Below, piece after piece: positions 11,578 through 23,456 of a stretch of DNA of 64,000 nt. The stretch covers positions 47,848,086-47,912,085 of the forward strand of contig CP154955.1 of NCBI GenBank assembly GCA_039621445.1. The letters are read 5' to 3'. Positions within the stretch are counted from its first letter, which is position 1; each line of letters opens with the position of its first letter. The DNA comes from Euglena gracilis. Taxonomy: Eukaryota; Euglenida; Euglenophyceae; Euglenales. The notes under the pieces were generated by a model. It did not search any database. It was not told where the DNA came from and saw only the letters and a program-made list of their open reading frames with translations. The translations under genes and the position numbers were made by a program.

Positions 11578-11630
11578 CTGACGCACTTAGAGAGGGTGAG
11601 GCGCTGTCCGATGGTGTCGGGGACTCCAGT
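11578..11630 (-). pseudogene. Degenerate Ser/Pro exon, 53 nt
   Basis: The donor half is intact (ending GCGTCAG before gtcctg) and still reads SPTPSDSASPSLSAS, but the acceptor side has diverged. The nearest AG (gaatag) leaves 53 nt and the wrong phase, reaching a TAA within the exon. A family-3 element is inserted 11 bases beyond this point (11642-12098). The module is probably lost from the mRNA or skipped. Confidence 0.6.
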
Positions 11631-11641
11631 CTATTCCAATT

Positions 11642-12098
11642 CGGGGATTTTCTTGAGAACCCCCGGGGGGGGGGGTCCAGCCATAGGCTGGCAAAAAGGC
11701 TGTTGGCTGGACCCCCCCCCCCGGGGGGATAGGGGGGGTCCGGGGCTGGAGCGGGCTGGGGTGGGCTGGGTCGATGAAAACCAAAATTCTCTAACACATT
11801 TTTGCCGTTTTCGACATTTTGATGGATGGAGCTAGGTCAAGGCTGGGGGGCTGTAATGGAGAAAGCTGTTATGAGGGGGAAAATGCAGGGATAGGTGAGC
11901 TGGGCAGCCCATTTGGCTGGCCCGGCCTGCGGCTGGCTGGCCCGGCCTCCGGCCGGGCTGGACCCAACTTTATTCCACTCGACCCCCCCCCCGGGGGCTC
12001 CCAGCCCGAATTTGGGCTGCTGGCTGGATTCGAGCTGCTGGCTGGCTGGACCCCCCCCCATGAGATGCTTAGAAAACCTCCGGCTTAGAAAACCCCTG
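11642..12098. mobile_element. Family-3 (hAT-like) inverted-repeat element beside a Ser/Pro exon
   Basis: The ends resemble the family-3 terminus CAGGGGTTTTCTTAAG (here cggggattttcttgag on the left, and the inverse of CAGGGGTTTTCTAAG on the right). It is flanked by an 8-bp near-duplication, ttccaatt (11634-11641) and ttccaata (12099-12106). The interior is rich in ggctggctgg and C/G runs; nothing is coding. Confidence 0.75.
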
Positions 12099-12099
12099 T

Positions 12100-12250
12100 T
12101 CCAATATTTTCCGCAACACTTTTGCCATTATTATTTGGTCTTCAAATATTTCAAAACAAAACTAGAAGAAAAATAAAGCAAACTGCTTCAGAAAACAAAA
12201 CAAAAACAGGACACAAATGCATTCCACAAAAACAACTCTGCTGAAAATAC
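12100..12250. repeat. Intron segment shared with 29018-29165
   Basis: The stretch with gaagaaaaataaagcaaa and ggacacaaa matches 29018-29165. A second shared piece follows (12285-12358 with 29938-30005, containing gcagctgagaacaag). It shows that Ser/Pro exons here were copied together with intron sequence. Confidence 0.7.
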
Positions 12251-12427
12251 CCCCCCAATTGGACTAGTTCAGAGAAGCGAGCTGGCCGTGCTTCCTTCTT
12301 CCTGCAACTATGATCCTTGGCTGACAACACATGACAACGCAGCTGAGAACAAGACAGAGCGGCGGACCTACCCGCCCAACCTTTAAAACAGCCCTGGGTG
12401 TGAGTAAAGAACAAACACAAAACAGAC

Positions 12428-12487
12428 CCGAAGCACTCTCAGAGGGGGATCCACTGGGCGACGGTGTCGGTGACTCCGATGGCGAGA
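12428..12487 (-). CDS. Ser/Pro 60-nt exon (module SPSESPTPSPSGSPSESAS)
   Basis: Clean 60-nt phase 1-1 exon, acceptor tcccag and donor gtctgt. The encoded module is identical to those of 2708 and 20847. Its donor-side intron matches 30845-30913 (cccaacctttnaaannngccctgg), but the roughly 840 bp at 30006-30845 is absent here. Confidence 0.85.
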
Positions 12488-12639
12488 CTGGGAATGAGAG
12501 GTGGACGGCCAGAACTTAAAAAATGCGAGCAAAAATTTGGTTCATTCCCAAGCACAGCACGTAATAAAGTTGAAAAGGGACTATTCGGTTGAGAAACTTG
12601 CTCAATATCAAAATTTAAAAATCACAGTAAATAAAATAA

Positions 12640-12705
12640 ACAAAAAAAAAAATTAAAAGAAAAAGAAAAAAAAAAAAATAAAAAAAAAAAAAATAATAAA
12701 AAGAC

Positions 12706-12745
<40 letters not shown>
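12640..12745. repeat. Poly-A rich tract
   Basis: About 100 bp of almost pure A on the plus strand, interrupted by single T or G residues. It could be the tail of an old retroposed sequence, but no body or target duplication is evident. Confidence 0.9.
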
Positions 12746-12746
<1 letters not shown>

Positions 12747-13379
12747 AAAATAATAACAATGAGAATATATATCATACATACAAAGAAAACATGTGTAGCT
12801 CCTGCTGCAAGCGTGTATATCGTTCATTCAACGTTCGTTCGAAACAAAGTTTAAAATTGGTTTTGTTCCCTCATTGAAGGGGATGGAAAGGATGGATAAT
12901 GGACAAATGTCGATGCAGGTATTACTTTAATAAAAAAAAACCTTTAAAAAACCTTGATCTTCTTGGTCGAGATGACTTTAACTACCTTAAAAAATCTACT
13001 CTTAAAATCTTTAACGAAACGCCTTGAAAATCACTGTGACAAAATCTTACTTGCCAAATAAAAAGGAACCGCAAAATCTCGAAAACGAGCAAAATTCATG
13101 GCATTGCTCAAACATTGTCCATCCGCTTAAACTTGAAAAAAAAATGGGTTTTGACTTTGATTTGACTTTCCTTGCTTTTGGACTCCATTCTAATGCCTGG
13201 ATGGTCCTTAAAAATTAGAATTTTTGAAGGAAAAAAAACTTATAACCTTAAAACCTTAAACGCTGTTTAAAAGAAACATCAAAAAACCTGGAAAAAAATA
13301 AGAATTTTCCCTTGAACCCCAGGCCAACAACCAGAGGGGAGGGGTCGCTGGAATGGTGGTCCTTTGCTTCCCCTGCCCC

Positions 13380-13486
13380 CAGGGTTCGACATCCGGGTAG
13401 GCAGGGGACTTCCAGTCCAAAAGGGAGAGGGGGTGAAGCAACATGCCCCTCCCCCACCCAACACGCCCTCTCTCTATCAAACCCTG
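13380..13486. mobile_element. Short family-1-like element
   Basis: Ends cagggttcgacatccgggta and ctctatcaaaccctg are inverted and related to the family-1 terminus CAGGGTTCGATATAAGGA. At 107 bp it is a strongly deleted copy. Confidence 0.55.
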
Positions 13487-13887
13487 CCTGCCTCCCCCTT
13501 CTGTGGGAATTGCAGTATCATTGCAGTCCCAGTCAGAAGGCAGGCAGGGTGGGGAAGGCAGGAGGGTGGGGAAGCGTAGGAGACCGGTGCACAAATGCAG
13601 CGAATGGAGGCAAAAAAAAGTCAGGGACAGTGAAAGCAGAAAAAAATGCGGTAAACGTTTGATCCATCGAACAATTTGAAAGAAAAAGAAAAATTTATAC
13701 CAAACCTCTCAAATTTCTCTGTGAATTGGAGGTGCAAAATAATCCCATTCAAGCTGAAAACTGTCGTAAAGGCAAACTCACGATATTGTCAGAAAGGTTG
13801 TTGCCAAGGAATATGATGCAAGCAACGATATTCAGGACAACTGGACAGTGTTTGGGACTGCAGGATAATAACAACCTGTGCTCAGAC

Positions 13888-13947
13888 CTGAAGCACTCTC
13901 GGAGGGGGAGTCGCTGGGCGACGGTGTTGGTGACTCCGATGGTGAGA
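13888..13947 (-). CDS. Ser/Pro 60-nt exon (module SPSESPTPSPSDSPSESAS)
   Basis: Acceptor ttccag and donor gtctga bound a 60-nt phase 1-1 exon that matches the consensus at nearly every position. A 6.9-kb intron separates it from the exon 5' of it in the gene (20847). Confidence 0.85.
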
Positions 13948-14506
13948 CTGGAAATGAAAAATTGCCAGAAAATGAGAATTGGGCAGCACAAACGCACGCG
14001 CGCACGCACGCAAATGGTCAATCAAGGTTCTGAATTTGGATATGAATTGTCAACACAGGAGCCCTGAATTTTCTGGGATTGTAGAATTTTTCTCGAATTG
14101 CCAAATTTCAAGCATGTTCATAGAATACATAAAAACAAATATTATACATGTGTATACACATATGTGTGTCTGTGTGTGGCATGTATGCATATGTAGATAC
14201 CTGTACAAACACATCTAACTAACATCATAACCTAAGCCCTGTCCTGCACACGCTCCGCGAATGCCGCCAATGCCGACGCGATTTTCCAGCGTAGGGGTAT
14301 TTTTTTGAGCAACCTGATTGATTCGGGGAATGCCCGATGGCTCCCCGGATGGCCATTCAACCCGTGTACGTGCTGCCCCGGGTCGGAACTCCCGCTTTCG
14401 CTTCGGGGCAAGAGATGGGTGTTTGGCCCCGCCCGCGTCTTGGCACCGCAGTCGCGAAAGCCCGTGCGTACGCAGGGCCTACATGCTTGTATACATAAAT
14501 ACACAT

Positions 14507-14539
<33 letters not shown>

Positions 14540-15380
14540 CGTAATATACGTATACAGCGAAAAAGAACCTCCAGAGAGGGGGGCTCGTATGGAGATCCTC
14601 GGTGCCAACCTTCCCAGAAAGTTGGGGTTATTTCACGGGATAGGGTTAGGTTCCAACCGGATTCCCAGCGGTCCACCATTCTTTGGAATTTGGGCAGATG
14701 TTAGGCCGCATTTCGGACAGAGTTGAGCCCAATTCAGGCCGGATTCAGGTAAAATGTTGGCGAAAATGCGCCGTCAAAAGGGGACCTAACTCCTGCCCGA
14801 AATTTTCTCTAAATATGGACAATTTTCGGCACGCCGATCTCAAAACTGACCCTATTTCTAAAAATTAAGCAAACGTCAGCCCTGCATCTGATTAAAATTG
14901 CACGATCCCGCCCAGGGCGGTCCTAATTAAAAAAAATTAAAATTAAATTAAACAAAACTTAAGCAAATTAAAAAAAACTCCGCTGTCCCAGCACACTCAG
15001 TGAAAAAACATACAGGAAAATGGGCAAGAAAATTTGGCATTTTTCAGCGAGAACAGGTCGACATCAGGAAAAAAATTGATTCCTGGCACCCTTGGACCAT
15101 CGTCCATCCACCCAAAACATCAAAAACTGTGTTTTTCGACTTTTTAATTTTTGCCCCCGTTCAAGTCCCAGTCTGGCCCTTAGCCGGCCCTTTGGCCGAA
15201 AGGGGGGGCGGTCCTTAAGGAAATAAAAAAAAAATCCTGCCCCTTAAAGACCGCCCTGATCCCGCCGCATCACCCAGGCGCCGTGGATCCAAAAAGTCCA
15301 ACAGCGGGAACCAGGGTCTGCCAGACAACCCCACCCCTGGAGATGCTTAATGGCACACAGGCCATTAATAATATTGTTGC

Positions 15381-16080
<700 letters not shown>

Positions 16081-16157
16081 CATGAATGGGTGGATGAATG
16101 AATACGTGGAAGGACGCATGGATGGATTATCTCAAAAGTTGCAAAGGAAAATAAACT

Positions 16158-16881
16158 TACCCGCCCCCCCCCCCTGTCGTATGACCGGGTTCCTGCAACC
16201 TCTGACCGGGGGGTGGTCGTAACACCCCCATAACCTGCAACCTGTGACTGGGGGGCAGGGGTTTTCTTAAGGACCCCCGGGGGGGGGGGGTCCAGCCTCC
16301 GGCTGGCAAAAAGGCTGCTGGCTGGAAATGAGCTGCTGGCTGGACCCCCCGGGGGGATAGGGGGGGGGGTCCGGGGCTGGAGCGGGCTGGGCTGGGCTGG
16401 GTCGATGAAAACCAAGATTCTCTAACACATTTTTGCCGTTTTCGACCTTTTGATGGATGGTTCTGGATCAAGGCTGGGGGGTTGTGATGGAGGAAGCTGT
16501 TATGAGGGGGGGAAAATGCAGGGATAGGTGAGCTGGGCAGCCCATTTGGCTGGCCCGGCCTCCGGCCGGGCTGGACCCAACTTTATTTCAGTCGACCCCC
16601 GGGGGGGGGGGCTCCCAGCCCGAATTTGGGCTGCTGGCTGGATTTGAGCTGCTGGCTGGCTGGACCCCCCCCGGGGGGATGGGGTGCCCTCCGGCTTAAG
16701 AAAACCCCTGCTGGGGGGTGGTCACAAATGAGGTGGCAGTCGTAGGTAAGGCGGTGTAAAAATTTTCGCAACCTGCAACCTGGGACCAGGGGGGGGGTCA
16801 TAACACCCCCATGACCTGCAACCCGTGACCGGGGGGTGGTCGTAAATGAGGGGTGGTCGTACGACAAGGGGGGGGGGCAGG
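16158..16881. mobile_element. Family-4 TA-flanked element, interrupted by a family-3 element
   Basis: The left end reads tacccgcccc then tgtcgtatgaccgg, and the right end gtggtcgtacgacaaggggg. Inside are repeated units of gcaacctgnnaccggggggt. The family-3 element at 16256-16710 splits it. A second, uninterrupted copy is 49754-50169. Confidence 0.7.
16256..16710. mobile_element. Family-3 (hAT-like) element with exact 8-bp target duplication
   Basis: Termini are CAGGGGTTTTCTTAAG and its inverse cttaagaaaacccctg. The 8 bp before it (16248-16255) and after it (16711-16718) are both ctgggggg. CAGGG ends with 8-bp duplications are characteristic of hAT transposons; at 455 bp without coding potential this is a non-autonomous copy. 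Confidence 0.85.
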
Positions 16882-18631
16882 TGTGATTAAAAAATTCTCT
16901 AAAGAAGTGCACACAAAAGCCGTTTTGCACCAACTGAGGCGGCGCATCTCGCACTTAAGAATGTTTTCTTTGTCGATGTGTGCAAATGCTCACATGGACA
17001 TTTTTAACCAAAACCCCACAACCTGGCGCCAAAGTTGAAAAATGTGAGCAGGATGTAATGGAGAGCCCCTGAACGCGGAGATGGAAGCCACAGGATGCAA
17101 TATACACAACAGCCATCATGTGGGTTTTGATCCCTCCAATGGTTCTCTCCTTAACTTAAGATACTGAGTGAACGATTTGGAGAGGTGTGCCAAAACCTGA
17201 AACGATACCCTTTTCAACTTGAACCAACCCTCGTTCGAGGCCCGGATAGCTCTTCAACCACCCTTGGAAAATATGCGCCTCAAAAATTCTTAAAACGCCC
17301 AAAAAAAAAACCTCAAAAAAAACGCCTTAAAAAGCCATAAATTCCTTGAAAATTTTGATTGAAAATAATTAATAATTACTGGGGGAAACTGCCCCAATGT
17401 TTTAACCCGAAAATAAGGCACATTTGCTGAAAATGGATGTGTTTGCTGATTTGAAAATCCCTGTGCTCAGGGGACATTTAATGCAATACACTGAGACACT
17501 TCATTTGCCTTTTGCAGACTTACCTCACAACACCACTTTGAGCACAACACCTCCACACACTGCTCTTCTCCTGTTTCTACTCTTCTCTTGTCTCAGAAGT
17601 TCCCATTGCCAAGGCTTCAAAATAATTAAAAAAATTGTGTTGGTTTCCACAATTACGAAAATCAATCATTTTAATGATTGATTTGGGCAATTGCGCACAC
17701 CAACAACCCAAACTTACCAGCAGTTTCAAAAGAGGGGGTACGACAGGAACACAATGGAGGTAAAACCAAAACCACAATTTCGTCGCATTCATTTTCCAGC
17801 ACCAAACACACTGCCGTAGGAGGCTCTTGATTGGTTTTTAAGTGGTTGGTGTGTGCAAATGTGCACATCGTCCATGTGCACATCTGCACACACCGACATC
17901 ATTTATGGTGTTGCGTGGGTGCCACGGAGATTTGAACGTCAGCAGAGCATCGATGGACAATTTGCCACGGAACTCAACCGGCAACTCGTGGCAGTCATGT
18001 GCTTTGTATCCCCCTCATCAACCCCCAGTGGCAGAATTCTCCACCAGTCCGTTGTTTGCGTGGCAGGTGCACTTCCACTCCTTTCACAGGCCCACTTAGA
18101 AAAATTTCAGAAAGCAGGCAAAGGGGCGGACCTGCCACCTCCAGAGCACCACATGGCGTTGAAAAAAAAGGGGTTTTGGTGTTTTTATTTTTGTTTTCTC
18201 ACTTACATATAGAGTAGGGTTTTCTCGCATCATTTTGACCACCAAAAAAAACAACAGAACATGGAATTCCCAGGAGAGCCGGGGCCAAAAATGACTCTCG
18301 CTCTCACCCCTTGTAAACGCTGGTGCCCAAATCAATTTTTTTGTCGGAGTTCAACAATGCACACACCGACCCAAAAAAAGCTCCAGTGCGAGATGTGCTG
18401 CCCAAGAGCAATTTGTGCAGTGAATTGTGCCGTAGCCATGGCCCCAATCCAGATAGCCCTCCCGACACTGTTTTTTCAACAGAATGTCGACGCTGCTGGT
18501 TGTCAATGCGATTGCATGTCCGGACCATAGATTCACTCAGTGCCCCCCTCCCCGCCGGGGGAAACTCAGTGACCCTGGGGGGGGGGGGTACTGTTCCTAG
18601 GCAAGCACCTATAGTCAAGCCCAAAAATTTC

Positions 18632-18703
18632 CCCATTTTAGGCCATTTTAGGCCATTTTAGGCCATTTTAGGCCATTTAAGGCCATTTTAGGCCATTTTA
18701 AGG
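18632..18703. repeat. Tandem 10-bp repeat (TTTTAGGCCA)
   Basis: About seven tandem copies of TTTTAGGCCA lie next to a partial inverted-repeat element. The same word occurs singly inside family-2 elements (near 9625), suggesting local amplification from one. Confidence 0.9.
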
Positions 18704-20409
18704 TATAGGTGGGGGTTCTGAAAGTCATAATTTTGCGTCATTTTTGTCCCAAAAACTGTATCATAACGTGTGCAAACCTTCTCTTATTCAGCACTCCCAT
18801 TCGTGGTTGGGACCATCATTTCTCATTCGTGATTATTCGTGATTATTCGTGATTATTTGTGGTGCGAAAAATTCGCCTGGTTTTCAGCTAAACGATTGAG
18901 TGCTAGGATGGCAGCAGGAAGAACAATGTTTTTTGAGATAAAAAAAAACCGTTGCACCTATGCATCATCCTTGTGTGAGGGTTCCACTGCCTACACAAAC
19001 CCCGGCTGTAAACAGAAGGCATCACAAAAGCAGAAACCGAAGCCGCCTGCAGCCAGTCTAGTTACGCAACAGTAAAGCGGCGCTCAATATCACCGTTACA
19101 AAACAGAAGGATAGCGGCCTGCCACAATGCCTTTGCTTAACAACCCTGGGGGAGTCCACTGGATGAGCATTTCGCTTTGTTGATGCAAAAAATGGGGGTA
19201 CGACGGTTTTTCATGCTTTTTTCGTTCCAAAGAAAGACATTTTGGCAGGTTTTGGGGTTCAAAATCCTGGTGCTTGGCGCCGTTCACTAGCTGCAGCCCA
19301 GGCCCCCTTCCTTGTCTCCACGCACTTCGAACTGTCCAGGGTATTGAGCTGCACGACTCCGTGGGGTTGACTTCCCCCCACGTTTCCATTCCTTCTTCTT
19401 CACTTCCATGGCTGCAGCAGCAGCAGCAGTAGATTGTGATTTGCCATCAGAATCCGAAGAAGCATTTCCAAAAAGAAAAAAGAAAATAAATCTCCGAATG
19501 CTGAATGGGGGGTCCCACACTGCACACTGGGACCCCCTCTCCCCACCCCGGGGGTTTAAAAGCCTGTTCGCCACAAACAAAAGAGCTAAAAACCCACTCT
19601 TTGGCTGTGGAAATTGTGAATTTTTGTAGTTTGCTCAGTTTTCTGAAAATGCCCACGATTGTCTCGCCGCCCTTTGGGCCGGGCAACAGAAATAAAAGAA
19701 AAAAAATCCCAAAAAAAGGGGAAAAAACTCATTTGTGATCATTCATGATATTTATGAATATTCGTGATTTTTGAAAAATCCGAAATTCGTGGTGATTCGT
19801 GGTTACTCGTGATTATTTGTGCCACGAATCAGAGGGAATCCTTGTATTCAGTTATTCAGAAATAAGTAATGCACATCCAAAAAAAAAATGCAAAATTCAT
19901 GAACACTGGATCAAAACCATGGGAAGCTCAACAAATGTTAATTCATACCCACAGAGGAATTATGAAGAGTAAGAATTTACAAGTGTACGGCAGTAAAAAA
20001 TTTTCAGTAAAAAAGGTTGGACAAAATATTAAAATTTTATTTGCACTACCAAACAAGCGCTGGTTTTTTGTAGTTTATGAAATCTGCACCATTTTGCGGG
20101 ATATCGCTAAAAGGAGTCTTTTTTTTTGAAAGACGATGCTGTTGCCTGGGACATTCAATTTGATTTTGGCATTGTTTTCAGCCATTTGGGCCTTTTTGTG
20201 GCATGAAAATGTTGCAGACATCATGAAGGGCAAAGATGAGAGCAATTCCTCTTCTTTGTGTTTATTTCCCCCTTGCCTTGCCTTGCACTTGGGGGAAACT
20301 TAATACTAAAAAGAAACCCTCTGAACAGGTTCATAAACATGAGAGAACCTCATTCATAATTGTTGTGGTCATTTGGGTCATTTGATCGTTATCATTATCA
20401 CTATCTCAT

Positions 20410-20700
20410 CATCATCAGCATTCTGGTTATGGTTCTGGTTCTGGTTATGGTTATGGTTATGGTTATGGTCATTGTTATGGTTATGGTAATTTTGTTATTG
20501 GTATTGGCATTGTTATTGGTATTGGTATTGGTATTGGTATTGGTATTGGTATTAGTATTGGTATTGGTATTGGTATTGGTATTGGTATTGTTATTGGTAT
20601 TGGTATTGGTATTGGTATTGGTATTGGTATTAGTATTGGTATTGGTATTGGTATTGGTATTGGTATTGTTATGGTTATTGCTATTGTTAATATCACCATC
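20410..20700. repeat. (TTATGG)n / (TATTGG)n microsatellite
   Basis: Hexamer repeats first of TTATGG-like and then of TATTGG-like units cover about 290 bp. Both strands are open as Val-Leu or Ile-Pro dipeptides, which is a repeat artefact. Confidence 0.95.
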
Positions 20701-20846
20701 ATCATTATTGAGTGCAAGATAATAGAAGTTGGAAGACGTGGAAATTACTCCTTCTTTCCAGTGCTTTCAACAGACACCATCAGAAAGCTCCACTTGAGTA
20801 CAGGATAGTATCAGGCGGCAGAACCAGGAACAAACACAAAACAGAC

Positions 20847-20906
20847 CCGAAGCACTCTCAGAGGGGGATCCGCTGGGCGACGGCGTCGGTGACTCCGATG
20901 GCGAGA
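20847..20906 (-). CDS. Ser/Pro 60-nt exon (module SPSESPTPSPSGSPSESAS)
   Basis: Acceptor tcccag, donor gtctgt, 60 nt, phase 1-1. The donor-side flank (aacaaacacaaaacagaccc on plus) is the one seen at 12428, marking these as recent copies of each other. Confidence 0.85.
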
Positions 20907-23396
20907 CTGGGAACAGAGGAGGAAAAGTTGAACAAAAAAGACTGAGAGTAGGTGGGGGGTGTCAATCCAATATCTCAAGAATAACGAGGAAAGAAAACGT
21001 TGCTGCTCAGCAGCAATGGCCACTCTTTTGAGCAATTTATTGAATAGAACTTATTATGAAATGAGTACTGCATATGGGTGTTTCAAACCATGTGCTGGAC
21101 CAATTTCTCACTTTCTCAGACAAGGTGAACAACCAAAAAAAATGTGTCGCTGCTGAGCAGGCTTTTTTTCATCTGGGGCCCCGGGGGGGGGGGGTCCCCC
21201 ACCCACCCAGTCCAGCGCGGCACCCCCCATGTTCCAAAAAGTTTTCCGTGCTTTGCACCGAAACCCATTCCTGGGCCTGCCACCCGGGACCAACACCACC
21301 CACCCCCCAGGGGGTCTACTGACCAAAAAGCCTGCTGCTGAAGCCTGCTGCTGAGAGAAGTGCAATCTTCTTCGTAAAAAAAACTTTGAAAAAACTGTGC
21401 GGCCGCCATCCCTGCAGTTTCTGACCATAGATTCACTTAGTGACCCAGAGGGGAGTCCTTTTTTTCCGGGCCCAAACCCACCTACCCACTTTTTCAAAAA
21501 CCCCCCCCCCCCCACCCCCCCCCCCGGGGGGGGGGGGGGTCAACCACCCACCCACCCCCAAAATCCAACCAAATTTGGCCAAAAACATTGAAAAATATTC
21601 CGGCCCGGCCTTCAGCCGGGCAAAAACCTGGCCCATGGCGCACCCCACCCACCAGGGGGGACGTCCCAGGGCCCCCCAGGGGGGGTCCGGGGCCCCAACC
21701 CACCCATCCTCTCTCGAAAAACCAACCCCCGAAGGGGAGGGATCACAGGTGTTAAGTGAATCTATGTTTCTGACCTCATGGCGCGGCAGCTTTGACCTAA
21801 AGTGCTTTTTGGAGACCAATGCACCCCCTCCCCATCTCAGTGAATGCAATGGGTATATCTCCGGGCACTGTTTGAGGGGATCCTGGGGCTTTTTTTAAGA
21901 TCCCGCCACCCCCCCCCCCAAACCAGCCCCGTGTAGGACCAACCCCCCGGGGGAACCCCCCAAAAAAAAACGGGCACCTAAGAGCATTTCCAAAAAAAAG
22001 CGAATACGGTGCTTCGCACCAAACCGAAACCGAAACCGAAACCAGATGCGAGTGCACCACCCAGGGGGATCATCTGAGCTAAAAGCCTGGCTGGTGTCGA
22101 CAGAGAGGCACGCTGGGGATGTATGGAAAGCCTTGGAACAGGGGCCCTACTTGGGCTAGGACCCCTGTTCCCACCTCGAAACTGGCGTGGGACCAGAAAA
22201 ATTTAGGCTTGTGGACAGGGAAAGGGCTGGATGCCAGGACAACAATGTTGAGAAATTTGAAGATAAATGCAAGCTTTTTTTTTGAACTTTTTTGAATATT
22301 TTTTCTGTGGAAAACACAAAAAAAAATCAAAAAATGGCAATATGCTCAAAATGAGGGGAAGGGGCGTTTTTTTTTTGCTCATCTTCCAGCTCGCAGCGCT
22401 GAAAAAAAAATTTTAATGGCCATGGGGGATGTGGGGTAGATACCTGCCAACCCACCTGCCAACATCTAGGGGTCAGGGTTCGATACAAGGAGAGGAGGGG
22501 GGGGGGGTCCGGACCCCCCCCCCTGCGGGCCAGGGGGGGGGGGGTGGGGGGACACCCCCCCCCACCTAAACAGTGGCGCGGTCAGGGTGACCGAAAATTT
22601 TTGACCCCCCAAAACGACCAAAAGTGCTATTTTGGGCACTTTTTGGGCAAAAAATTGGCCAAAAATGCAAAAAAAAATTCGGCGCAAAGCGCCGGAGGAA
22701 AAAATTGACCCTTTTTGGGGGGGCCTGGTGGGGGTAGACCCACCACAGCATTTTCACCAACTTTGGGGAAACAGGAATTTTGGCCAGGAAAATTTTTGAA
22801 TTTATTTGTGAAAAATGAACCCAAAATGATGATTTCTGATGGAAACCACATTTTTTCACAAAAAGATCTCACAAAATTCATCTCAAAAAAATTTGATAGT
22901 TTTTAGCGGGGGGGGAAACGAAGGTCAAAAAAATTGGACCTAATTTTGGCACAGTCAAGATTTACTGACATTTTTTCCTGGACATTTTTGGGATTTTCAA
23001 TAGCATTTTTTGCTTCAAAAACCTGTCGAAAATCAAAATTTTGAGAAAAGGTGTGAAAAAAATGGGTATCGGGGGCTTTGGGGGGACCTCCTATATGGGT
23101 CCCAAAATGGTCCAAAATACACCCAGTGCCGAAGGTGCCAGGAAATATTTTGAGGTCCAAAAATTGGTGCTCCCGGAAATACGGGAAGAGGTGGCGGGAG
23201 GTGGTGGTCGACCCCCCCATCCATCATGCAGGGGGTGGGGGGTCGACCCCCCCACCCACCACCCTGGCTGTTTGGCCGATTCCCGTTCTGCCCTGGCCCC
23301 TCCACCGACCTCAATACCGACAGGCATCCCATCCATCCCTGGGCATGCCTGTCGTATACGAACCACCTCGTGCGGATGTGCATCACAGCGGGCTAC
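20907..23396 (-). other. Intron with inverted-repeat elements
   Basis: Contains an element from about 21427 to 21767 whose ends are catagattcacttagtg and cacaggtgttaagtgaatctatg (inverted), a short (CCGAAA)n run near 22020-22045, and a truncated family-1 element (22474-22729). I see no exon. Confidence 0.55.
22474..22729. mobile_element. Family-1 element, right end missing
   Basis: Starts cagggttcgatacaagga and follows the family-1 interior through the gcaaagcgccggagg core, then breaks off after gaccctttttgggggggcc. The right terminus is absent. Confidence 0.75.
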
Positions 23397-23456
23397 CTGA
23401 GGGGCTTTCGGAAGGGGACTCGCTGGGCGACAGCGACGGCGAGAGGGAGGGCGAGG
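23397..23456 (-). CDS. Ser/Pro 60-nt exon (module SPSLSPSLSPSESPSESPS)
   Basis: Acceptor cccacag and donor gtagcc; 60 nt, phase 1-1. The two Leu substitutions and the acceptor-side flank (gcagcgggagagcgatgtgg on plus) make it a paralogue of 31327 and 3124. Confidence 0.85.

Noticed and set aside
20360-20722. Val-Leu-rich frame that resembles a membrane protein
   Set aside because: It is the reading of TTATGG and TATTGG repeats.
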